This document shows, piece after piece, positions 7,890-14,699 of a stretch of 37,596 nucleotides of DNA (position 1 is the stretch's first letter; each line of letters begins with the position of its first letter). Below the pieces are notes generated by a model that worked only from the letters and a program-made list of their open reading frames with translations, was not told the DNA's origin and made no database searches. The stretch is from Collinsella sp. GTDB taxonomy: Bacteria; Actinomycetota; Coriobacteriia; Coriobacteriales; Coriobacteriaceae. Position numbers and translations under genes: made by a program. The stretch is taken from positions 1 through 37,596 of the forward strand of contig DXMJ01000019.1 in assembly GCA_019414265.1 (NCBI GenBank), in the 5' to 3' direction.

Positions 7890-8312
7890 ATGGTCTATAT
7901 TCCCTTTTGGATCTGCGCCTTTGCCGGTGCGGTGATTGATGTCCGTGAGCGGCGGTTTCCCAATGAGCTTGCTGGCGCGTGCGCCGTGGCGGCGTTTGCG
8001 GGCGTTTGGCTCGACCTCGGTTTGAACACAACGCTTGACCACGCAGGTCTTGCCGTCATCGTGTATCTTGCCCTCGTTCTGACTGAGTTCCTCTGGCGTC
8101 GTCTTCGCCAAATCCCGGGCATCGGCATGGGAGATGCCAAGGCACTCTTCGCGCTTTGCACGCTCGACCCTATGGGTGGCATCGTGGCATTTGCCGCCGC
8201 GCTCCTGGTCCTTGCCCTCTCCTGCCTCATCACAAAATCGCGCTCCTTGCCATTGCTCCCGTTTTTGGTGCCGATTTTTGCCATAATCGAGGTTGTGGGC
8301 TGCACTTTGTAA
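7890..8312 (+). CDS. prepilin peptidase, A24 family, short form
   Basis: Membrane aspartyl protease expected to cut the leader of type IV pilin-like or Flp pilin precursors. The 140-residue protein lacks the N-terminal methylase domain, as in the CpaA/TadV and archaeal-type forms. The two catalytic aspartates are visible: Asp17 in IDVRERRFPN and Asp82 in GIGMGDAK. About five hydrophobic segments are present. The ATG at 7890 is chosen because GGGAGG stands 7 bases before it. No pilin, ATPase or secretion gene is in the window, so its substrate is unknown. It lies between the glycosyltransferase terminator and dgt, 31 bases ahead of dgt. Confidence 0.87.
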   Translation: MVYIPFWICAFAGAVIDVRERRFPNELAGACAVAAFAGVWLDLGLNTTLDHAGLAVIVYLALVLTEFLWRRLRQIPGIGMGDAKALFALCTLDPMGGIVAFAAALLVLALSCLITKSRSLPLLPFLVPIFAIIEVVGCTL

Positions 8313-8343
8313 CCGATTGCGCATCCTTCTTAAGGAGCATGCC

Positions 8344-9591
8344 ATGGCAACTAATCAAGAAACGGCCGTCATTAAGGCGCGCATGGACCGTATTCCCTCG
8401 GCGTTGTCGCCCGAACTTTTCGAGCGCATTGCCACCGATCGTGCTTCGGGCTATGTTAACCCGTATCGTTGCAACGACGATCAGGTCATTCGTCGTATTG
8501 ATCGCGCCTCCGACAAAGGCACGCTTATGCGTCCGGCGTTTATGCGCGATACCGAAAAGATACTTCATCTTCCGGCGTACACCCGTTATGCAGGCAAAAC
8601 GCAGGTCTTTAGCTTCCGTAGCAATGACGATCTGTCACGCCGCGGTTTGCACGTGCAGCTTGTCTCCCGCATTGCGCGCGATATCGGTCGCGCCCTGGGG
8701 CTCAATTGCGATCTGATCGAGGCGATTGGCCTGGGCCACGACTTGGGCCACACGCCTTTCGGCCATGCCGGTGAGCGTTTTCTCAACGATATCTATCATG
8801 AGCGCACGGGTCGCTACTTTTTCCATAACGTTCAGTCGGTCCGCGTGCTCGACGCCCTGTATGGCCGCAACGTGTCGCTCCAGACGCTCGACGGCGTGCT
8901 ATGCCACAACGGCGAGTACGAACAGCGTGTTTTTGAGCTTTCGGACATGGGTTCCTTTGACCAGTTCGACCGAACCGTCGAGGAATGCATTGCCACAGGC
9001 TATAGCGCGATTGAGCACCTGCGTCCCATGACGCTCGAGGGCTGTGTGGTACGTATCTCGGATATCCTCGCCTACGTCGGTCGTGATCGTCAGGACGCCA
9101 TTGCCGCGGGCCTGCTGTCGCCCGACGCTTTTGACGATGGTCGGGGCGGCGCCTATAACAGCTGGATTCTCACGCACGCTTCCATCGATATCGTTGAGCA
9201 TAGCTACGGCAAACCGCGTATCGAGATGAGCGAGGACCTGTTTGAGGAGATCCGCCGAGCCAAGCGCGAGAACTACGAGAAGATCTATAGCAAGGGCGGT
9301 ATCGAAGGCGATTCCGAGGAGGAGCTGCGTGAGGCGTTCGAAAAGCTCTACGACCGTTGCCTGCAGGATATAAACGAGGGTGACGAGTCCTCCTACATCT
9401 TTAAGCACCACATTTCGCGTATTGAGCAGCAGCTTTCCTATTATGGCCGCATCTATGCTTGGCAGGACGACAAGGATCAGACTGTCGTCGATTACATCGC
9501 AAGCATGACGGATGGTTATTTCTGCGAGCTGACGAGCAAATTGTTCCCAGGTCTAAAGTTTCCGCACCGCACCTATATTAACGAACGGTAG
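8344..9591 (+). CDS. dgt: deoxyguanosinetriphosphate triphosphohydrolase-like protein
   Basis: HD-domain hydrolase that splits dNTPs to nucleoside and triphosphate and so trims the deoxynucleotide pool. The 415-residue protein has the metal-binding set His103, His132-Asp133 in GHDLGHTPFGH, and a later Asp in the SDILAYVGRDRQD block. The N-terminal segment ending in RYAGKTQVFS is a clear Dgt block. AAGGAG stands about 6 bases before the chosen ATG 8344; the frame is open further upstream but only within the peptidase gene. Whether it prefers dGTP cannot be told. It is followed by rarA, so both neighbours serve DNA replication. Confidence 0.92.
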   Translation: MATNQETAVIKARMDRIPSALSPELFERIATDRASGYVNPYRCNDDQVIRRIDRASDKGTLMRPAFMRDTEKILHLPAYTRYAGKTQVFSFRSNDDLSRRGLHVQLVSRIARDIGRALGLNCDLIEAIGLGHDLGHTPFGHAGERFLNDIYHERTGRYFFHNVQSVRVLDALYGRNVSLQTLDGVLCHNGEYEQRVFELSDMGSFDQFDRTVEECIATGYSAIEHLRPMTLEGCVVRISDILAYVGRDRQDAIAAGLLSPDAFDDGRGGAYNSWILTHASIDIVEHSYGKPRIEMSEDLFEEIRRAKRENYEKIYSKGGIEGDSEEELREAFEKLYDRCLQDINEGDESSYIFKHHISRIEQQLSYYGRIYAWQDDKDQTVVDYIASMTDGYFCELTSKLFPGLKFPHRTYINER

Positions 9592-9606
9592 TTCGTATCC
9601 TTTCGG

Positions 9607-9612
9607 TATACT
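9607..9612 (+). promoter_or_regulatory. -10 element before rarA
   Basis: TATACT 16 bases after the dgt stop codon. I see no good -35 at the right distance. A start near 9619 would give rarA and the sigma-factor cluster a promoter of their own. Confidence 0.4.
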
Positions 9613-9651
9613 GTTGGTCAACAACGATTTTGATTGATGCACGGGATGGCT

Positions 9652-11001
9652 ATGGACGACCTTTTTTCTGCTTCGACGCGCGAGCGCTCTTTTCAGAATG
9701 CCCCGCTTGCGGTGCGTATGCGCCCCAATTCGCTCGACGAGTATGTGGGCCAGCAAAAGGCCGTCGGTAAGGGCTCGTGGCTGCGCGCCGCGATTGAGCA
9801 TGACGTGCTGTCGAGCGTGATTCTGTACGGCCCGGCTGGCACGGGCAAGACGACGCTGGCCCACATTATCGCCAACCATACCAAGAGCGAGTTTGTCGAG
9901 GTCAGCGCCGTGACGGGCACCGTAAAGGACTTGCGCCGCGTGATTGACGAGGCCAAGACGCGCCTGAATACGTACGACCGCCGCACCATTCTATTCATCG
10001 ATGAGATTCACCGCTTCTCTAAGTCGCAGCAGGATGCCCTGCTGCATGCAGTTGAGAACCGTACCGTCATTATGATTGGCGCTACGACGGAGAATCCGTA
10101 CTTCGAGGTCAACTCGGCGCTGCTCTCACGTGGTCGAGTCGTGGAGCTTGAGCATTTAAAGGACGAGGATATCGCCATGCTTATCGAGCGTGCGCTTGAG
10201 GCACCTCAGGGCCTGAACGGTAAGTTCTCGGCCGATGAGGATACGGTCAAGACCATTTGTACGCTGGCTGCGGGTGATGCACGCTCGGCCCTGACGACAC
10301 TTGAGCTGGCGAGCGAGATTGCCGTCACGCGTCCCGATACGGAGGGAACGCCAGCGCCGGCGGCGGGGGAGCGCTATCCCATCACCGTGGATGACGTAAA
10401 GATTGCCAACCCGCGTCGTGGCTTTTCGTACGACAAAAACGGCGACATGCACTACGACATTATCAGTGCGTTTATTAAGTCTATGCGCGGTAGCGACCCC
10501 GATGCTACGATCTATTGGCTCGCGCGCATGATTGATGCGGGGGAGGATCCCAAGTTTATCGCTCGCCGTATTATGATTCAGGCTTCTGAGGACGTTGGCA
10601 ACGCCGATCCGCAGGCGCTTTTGGTGGCGCATGCCGCGTTTAAGTCTGCCGAGGTCATTGGCTATCCCGAGTGCCGTATTAACCTGGCTCAGGCTGCACT
10701 CTATGTGTGCTTGGCGCCTAAATCCAACGCGTGTGAGGCTTCGATCGATGCGGCGCTGGCCGATATCCACAGCAGTGGTCTTCGCGAGGTGCCCAGCTAC
10801 CTGCGCGATCGTCACCGTCCCGGCAGCGACGAGTACGGTGTATACAAGTACCCGCACGATTATCCCGAAGGCTGGGTCGATCAGCGCTATTTGCCCGAGG
10901 GGTTGGAGCGCGGCGCGTTCTGGCAGCCTGCCGGCCGCGGTTGGGAAGAGTGGCGTGTGGAGCAAAGCGAGCGCGACCGTAGCGGCAACGCTCCCAAGTA
11001 G
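9652..11001 (+). CDS. rarA: replication-associated recombination protein A (MgsA/RarA)
   Basis: Clamp-loader-like AAA+ ATPase that acts at stalled replication forks. The 449-residue length is typical. From the chosen start, Walker A GPAGTGKT is at 60-67, Walker B ILFIDE at 113-118, and sensor 1 is in GATTENP. The C-terminal half carries the conserved blocks DMHYDIISAFIKSMRGSDPDA and SEDVGNADPQAL. ATG 9652 is chosen because family members begin MDDLF; the ATG at 9646 or 9637 and a TTG at 9634 are also in frame, and no ribosome site clearly decides. No terminator separates it from the DUF948 gene 95 bases on. Confidence 0.93.
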   Translation: MDDLFSASTRERSFQNAPLAVRMRPNSLDEYVGQQKAVGKGSWLRAAIEHDVLSSVILYGPAGTGKTTLAHIIANHTKSEFVEVSAVTGTVKDLRRVIDEAKTRLNTYDRRTILFIDEIHRFSKSQQDALLHAVENRTVIMIGATTENPYFEVNSALLSRGRVVELEHLKDEDIAMLIERALEAPQGLNGKFSADEDTVKTICTLAAGDARSALTTLELASEIAVTRPDTEGTPAPAAGERYPITVDDVKIANPRRGFSYDKNGDMHYDIISAFIKSMRGSDPDATIYWLARMIDAGEDPKFIARRIMIQASEDVGNADPQALLVAHAAFKSAEVIGYPECRINLAQAALYVCLAPKSNACEASIDAALADIHSSGLREVPSYLRDRHRPGSDEYGVYKYPHDYPEGWVDQRYLPEGLERGAFWQPAGRGWEEWRVEQSERDRSGNAPK

Positions 11002-11096
11002 GCCATTGGCGCCTCGCGCATTCCCTTTGGGTATCTTTGCCCTTCTTTGGGGTACCATGAAAAACGTCTGTATTTCGATTCCTTCGGGAGGCTTGC

Positions 11097-11684
11097 ATGA
11101 GTCCCATTCAAATCGCCCTGCTGGTGCTCGCCGTTGCCGGCGTGTGGGCTGTTGTCGAGCTCGCGCTCACGCTGCGCAAGACTCGCACCGTCGTCGACTC
11201 GCTCGACAAGACGGTGAGTGACCTTAACAATACGCTCGCCGAGGCACAGCCTGTGGTGGCAAAGCTCGATGGCGCTGTCGATGAGCTCACCCCCGCGCTG
11301 GCACAGGTTGAGCCGCTCCTCAAGTCGAGCAAGACTGCCGTTGATGCTCTGACGTCTAACCTCGTTGAGGTTGAGGCGGTCGTTCGCGACATCTCCGAGG
11401 TCACGGGCAGCGTGGCCGAGGCCAGCAATGCCGTATCGAGCGTGACTGATTCTGCTGCTGGCGCCGTGCAGAAGCTCTTCAATAAGGTGAAGGCTCCTGC
11501 AGCCGACGCCGATCGCAAGCTCGCCGCTGCCGCCGCCGAGGCCGAGCAGCCTACTGAGCGCGTTCTGATTGGCGATGACGATGCCGCTGCTGACGACGAT
11601 GATGTTCAGAAGCCCGCTGCTAAGCCCGCTCAGTATTACACTTATACGCCCGCCGAGACCTCCGAGGAGTCCTGCGATGAGTAG
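11097..11684 (+). CDS. DUF948-type membrane-anchored coiled-coil protein
   Basis: A 195-residue protein with one N-terminal transmembrane helix (about 4-24). A long heptad-like helical region follows (about 28-130, many VxxL/LxxA repeats), then an Ala/Asp-rich, acidic tail from about 138. This layout matches the DUF948 family found in Gram-positive bacteria, whose role is unknown; some members sit beside stress genes. GGGAGG stands 5 bases before the ATG. The last 8 bases overlap the start of the RsbW-fold gene, and the sigma factor follows. The context therefore ties it to the same stress or envelope unit. No enzyme motif is present. Confidence 0.8.
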   Translation: MSPIQIALLVLAVAGVWAVVELALTLRKTRTVVDSLDKTVSDLNNTLAEAQPVVAKLDGAVDELTPALAQVEPLLKSSKTAVDALTSNLVEVEAVVRDISEVTGSVAEASNAVSSVTDSAAGAVQKLFNKVKAPAADADRKLAAAAAEAEQPTERVLIGDDDAAADDDDVQKPAAKPAQYYTYTPAETSEESCDE

Positions 11685-12054
11685 CGAAGCAACCTGTCCC
11701 ATCACGCTGAGCGTTGCCGGTGATCCGCGTCTCGCGCGCTTGGTGCGCATGACGGCCGCCAACGTCGGCGCCCTGTGCTCTATGTCTGTCGATCGTATCG
11801 AGGACATCCGCATGGCTGCCGAGGAAGCCTTCATCTTTGGGTGCACCGCGGTCGACTGCGACGACATCACCATTCAATTTGATGTGGACGAATCTCACGT
11901 CGGCATGACCTTTACCTTTGGGGAACAGGCCACCGTCGACGAGGATGACCAGGCTGCTGTGTATGCCGAGCTCATTCTTGCAAGCGTGTGCGATTCCTAC
12001 GAAAAGACTGCGGCGCCCCTAACGCTTTCCCTCGACCTCAAGGCGGATATCTAA
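11677..12054 (+). CDS. RsbW-fold anti-sigma-like protein lacking ATP-binding motifs
   Basis: A 125-residue protein whose size, pattern and position suggest the anti-sigma kinase fold of RsbW/SpoIIAB. The segment IRMAAEEAFIFGCTA (44-58) aligns with the N-box helix that normally reads about SEAVTNA, but the magnesium/ATP Asn is Phe54. The usual DxGxG nucleotide loop is replaced by FGEQATVDEDD (81-91). It should therefore not bind ATP in the known way or phosphorylate an anti-anti-sigma factor. GAGGAG lies 7 bases before ATG 11677. The gene overlaps the DUF948 gene by 8 bases and ends one base before the sigma factor, which is the RsbW-sigma order. No RsbV-type gene is near. The family call rests on pattern and context, so it is moderate. 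Confidence 0.68.
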   Translation: MSSEATCPITLSVAGDPRLARLVRMTAANVGALCSMSVDRIEDIRMAAEEAFIFGCTAVDCDDITIQFDVDESHVGMTFTFGEQATVDEDDQAAVYAELILASVCDSYEKTAAPLTLSLDLKADI

Positions 12055-12055
12055 T

Positions 12056-12847
12056 ATGACCGAACGTTCCCGGAGCGGCAAGACCGCTTGGGACAAGGAG
12101 AAAACCCGCGAGCTGTTTCGTCGTTATAAGGAGACCGGCGATCCGGATGCTCGCGAGCAGCTCGTCATGTCCCATATGAACCTGGTAAGGTTTCTTGCCA
12201 ACAAATTTAAGAACCGCGGCGAGCCGCTCGATGACCTTTTGCAGGTCGGGTACTTGGGCTTGCTCAAGGCTATCGATCGCTTTGATCCTGAGCGCGGACT
12301 CGAGTTCACGACGTTTGCCACGCCCACCATCTTGGGCGAGATTAAGCGCCACTTCCGCGACAAGGGCTGGAGCGTGCGCGTGCCCCGACGTTTGCAGGAG
12401 CTCTCGGCCAAGGTCAACCAGGCTACCGATAAGCTCACCAACGAGCTACAGCGTTCGCCCAAGGTTGAGGAAATCGCCGAATACCTCGACGTGACTGTCG
12501 ACGAGGTGCTCGAAGCCATGGAATCGTCCTCGGCCTACACCTCGGTGCCCATCGAGGCTCCTGGCGCGTCCGATTCCGACGATGCGCCTTCGATTCTTGA
12601 CCGCTATGCCGACGAGGACAATGAGCTCGACTTTACCGATGACCGCCTGGTAATCGAGGAAGCCATCCGCGATTTCTCGCCTCGCGAGCGCGAGGTTATC
12701 GAGTTGCGCTTCGTAAAGGGCATGACCCAGATCGAGATCGCCAAGAAGCTGGGCATCTCGCAGGTGCAGGTCTCGCGCCTGCTGCGCCGTACCCTTAAGA
12801 AGATTCAAGATAAGATCGACCCCGACGGAGTGATGATTCGTTCATGA
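12056..12847 (+). CDS. RNA polymerase sigma factor, SigB/SigF/SigG family
   Basis: A 263-residue group 3 sigma factor. Region 2 spans about 33-105 (LVMSHMNLVRFLANKF, LLQVGYLGLLKAIDRFD and the SigB/SigF hallmark RHFRDKGWSVRVPR). Region 3 follows at about 110-155 and region 4 at about 210-258, with the helix-turn-helix MTQIEIAKKLGISQVQVSRLLRRTL. It directs RNA polymerase to a stress or developmental promoter set that cannot be named here. The start lies one base after the RsbW-fold stop, with only a weak AAGG upstream, so translation is probably coupled to that gene. The last four bases overlap the start of the AI-2E gene. Which of SigB and SigF it is closest to is not resolved. Confidence 0.92.
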   Translation: MTERSRSGKTAWDKEKTRELFRRYKETGDPDAREQLVMSHMNLVRFLANKFKNRGEPLDDLLQVGYLGLLKAIDRFDPERGLEFTTFATPTILGEIKRHFRDKGWSVRVPRRLQELSAKVNQATDKLTNELQRSPKVEEIAEYLDVTVDEVLEAMESSSAYTSVPIEAPGASDSDDAPSILDRYADEDNELDFTDDRLVIEEAIRDFSPREREVIELRFVKGMTQIEIAKKLGISQVQVSRLLRRTLKKIQDKIDPDGVMIRS

Positions 12848-14256
12848 GTGAGCACCCCCAACAAATCGACCGCACGCTTCGCGATACCCGCATTCTGACG
12901 CTGCGCATTTGGGGCGTCGTCGGCTGCATTGTCATCGCTGCCGTAATCTTTAACCTTATGGGCATCCTGGCACCGGTCATCGAGTTTCTCGCTGTCGGTT
13001 CCATCATCGCTTTTGTGATGTCTCCGATCACCAACTGGCTTGAGCATCACGGCGTCGGACGTGGCCTCGGTTCGCTCATCGCACTCATTGTGGTTGTTGC
13101 CGTGCTCGTCGGCGTCGTCTGCATCCTATCGCCTATTTTGCTCGGTCAAATCATGGAAGTCCTGAGCCGCCTGCCCGAGCAGCTTCGTGTTGCGGGTGGC
13201 GATCTCAACGAGATGCTCTCGCACGCTAAGACGCTCAACAACACGCCGCTCAAGGAGTATCTGGACGACAATCTTTCTTCGTTGGTTACCGTAGCGTCCA
13301 AGTACGTCTCGCAAATCGCTGCTGAGCTCGGCCGCGGTGTGTTTCCGCTCATTACCAACACGGCCTCGCAGCTGTTCGTCATCTTCCTGGGTCTGGTGCT
13401 TGCCTACTGGCTTGCCTGCGATTATCCCCGCATGCACCACGAGGTCTGCACCATCATCGGGCAGGAAAAGGAGACCTCGTACCGCTTTATGGTGGCCATC
13501 CTTTCGCGTTCGGTCGGCGGCTACATGCGTGGCATGGTCATCACATCGATCTGTGGCGGTTTTCTTGCCTTTATTGGTTTTACGATCATCGGCCATCCGT
13601 ATGCAGCACTCATGGCCATCTTCACCGGCATTATGCACCTGGTTCCGGTTGTCGGTCCCTGGGTGAGTGCGGCGATCGCCACGGTGCTCGGCTTTATGTT
13701 CAGCCCTATGCTGGCGTTATGGACGCTTGTCGTGACCATGGTGGCTCAAAATGTCACCGATAATGTCATTTCGCCTAAGGTCATGCAGAGCTCGGTGCAG
13801 GTGCATCCCGTTATGAGCCTGACGGCCCTCGTTATCGGTTCGGCACTCATGGGTCCCATCGGCATGGTTATCGCCATTCCGCTGTGCGCGGCCCTCAAGG
13901 GCATCTTCGTCTACTACTTTGAGAACGAGACCGGCCGTCAGCTCGTGGCATACGACGGCGCCGTGTTTAAGGGCACTCCGTATCGCGATACCGAGGGTAA
14001 CCCGGTCGCCGCCTACGACGCGCTCGGAGACGATACGTTCATCTATGAGTCCGAGCTTATCGGCAACGAGACCGCGCCCGAGGCCCAGGCAATGCCCAAG
14101 CCCGAGCTCGATAATCCCTGGATTAAGCTCTCAGGCCTGCAGCCCGACGCGACAGGCTTTTTCAAGAACCCCTTCGCCAAGGATGACGATTCCAATACGG
14201 ACGACGACACCAAAACCGGCATCGACGGCTCCATGGACGATTCGGATTCCAAATAG
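12844..14256 (+). CDS. AI-2E family transporter (PF01594-type membrane protein)
   Basis: A 470-residue integral membrane protein with about seven or eight hydrophobic helices between residues 22 and 360. The two conserved family regions are visible around IMHLVPVVGPWVSAAIATVLG and VTDNVISPKVMQSSVQVHPV. Family members export varied small molecules or ions; few have a proven substrate, so the autoinducer name is only a label. The last 100 residues form a soluble, acidic tail ending in repeated Asp/Ser. The ATG overlaps the sigma-factor stop (ATGA), making it the last gene of the cluster. No terminator stands directly after it; the nearest one on this strand is at 14598. Confidence 0.87.
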   Translation: MSEHPQQIDRTLRDTRILTLRIWGVVGCIVIAAVIFNLMGILAPVIEFLAVGSIIAFVMSPITNWLEHHGVGRGLGSLIALIVVVAVLVGVVCILSPILLGQIMEVLSRLPEQLRVAGGDLNEMLSHAKTLNNTPLKEYLDDNLSSLVTVASKYVSQIAAELGRGVFPLITNTASQLFVIFLGLVLAYWLACDYPRMHHEVCTIIGQEKETSYRFMVAILSRSVGGYMRGMVITSICGGFLAFIGFTIIGHPYAALMAIFTGIMHLVPVVGPWVSAAIATVLGFMFSPMLALWTLVVTMVAQNVTDNVISPKVMQSSVQVHPVMSLTALVIGSALMGPIGMVIAIPLCAALKGIFVYYFENETGRQLVAYDGAVFKGTPYRDTEGNPVAAYDALGDDTFIYESELIGNETAPEAQAMPKPELDNPWIKLSGLQPDATGFFKNPFAKDDDSNTDDDTKTGIDGSMDDSDSK

Positions 14257-14262
14257 GCCCTG

Positions 14263-14502
14263 TTAGCGTTTCTTGATGTTGTAAATAACAATAAACGCGA
14301 TCAAAGCGATTGATAAGGGGCCAGCCACATAGAAAAAGATGGCGTCAATTGCGCTTAGGGTGTAATACGCTTTATCGCCAGATGTTACTGCGTACAATGC
14401 GTAGCCAAATCTCGGCTGGTTCACATACCAGCTCGAGTAAGCGAAGATTGCTAAAAGGGCTACTGAGGTCAGTGCATTCACGACAAACCGTTTGCTATTC
14501 AT
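14263..14502 (-). CDS. small two-helix membrane protein, unknown
   Basis: A 79-residue protein that I do not recognise. It has two hydrophobic segments, about 8-27 and 52-74, a Tyr-rich stretch between them, and a basic C-terminus NIKKR. The start at 14502 is well supported: GGAAGGAG lies 6 bases before the ATG, better than many genes here. Base composition is clearly richer in A and T than the neighbours, and codons often end in A or T, which hints at later arrival or a lineage-specific gene. An AT-rich TATATAAG lies just upstream on the minus strand. It converges on the AI-2E gene with a 6-base gap. A small toxin- or stress-like membrane peptide is possible, but nothing in the sequence proves a role. 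Confidence 0.7.
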   Translation of the reverse strand: MNSKRFVVNALTSVALLAIFAYSSWYVNQPRFGYALYAVTSGDKAYYTLSAIDAIFFYVAGPLSIALIAFIVIYNIKKR

Positions 14503-14597
14503 CGATCGCTCCTTCCGGACGATTCTTATATAAAATTTTACCGAAATCATTTTTTTTCAAAGTATTTGACAGACCTAAATAACGTGCACTTTCGCTG

Positions 14598-14627
14598 GAG
14601 GGTCGCTGTTTGGCGGCCCTCTTTTTT
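14598..14627 (+). terminator. intrinsic terminator before alaS
   Basis: GAGGGTCGC (14598-14606) pairs with GCGGCCCTC (14613-14621), one G.T pair, followed by six T (14622-14627). It probably ends transcripts from the AI-2E gene. If so, they run antisense through the whole small gene at 14263-14502. Confidence 0.85.
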
Positions 14628-14653
14628 GCACAGGCGCGGTGGGATGGTAATAT
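14626..14653 (+). promoter_or_regulatory. promoter of the alaS operon, extended -10
   Basis: TTGCAC (14626-14631), a 16-base spacer, then TAATAT (14648-14653) preceded by TG one base away, giving the extended -10 form TGGTAATAT. It overlaps the T-tract of the terminator just upstream. The start point would be about 40 bases before the alaS ATG, leaving no room for a T-box. Confidence 0.7.
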
Positions 14654-14699
14654 CGTTACGTTTGAACTGTTTCGATGTGAAACCGAGGAGATTCCCTCT

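Noticed and set aside
14566..14581. TTTGACA followed by TAAATA, considered as a promoter
   Set aside because: The two hexamers are only about 4-5 bases apart, and no -10 lies at 16-18 bases. The promoter at 14626-14653 is much better.
14598..14627. Considered as the terminator of an alanine T-box before alaS
   Set aside because: No T-box core, specifier or stem I motif is present, and a good alaS promoter lies after the terminator.
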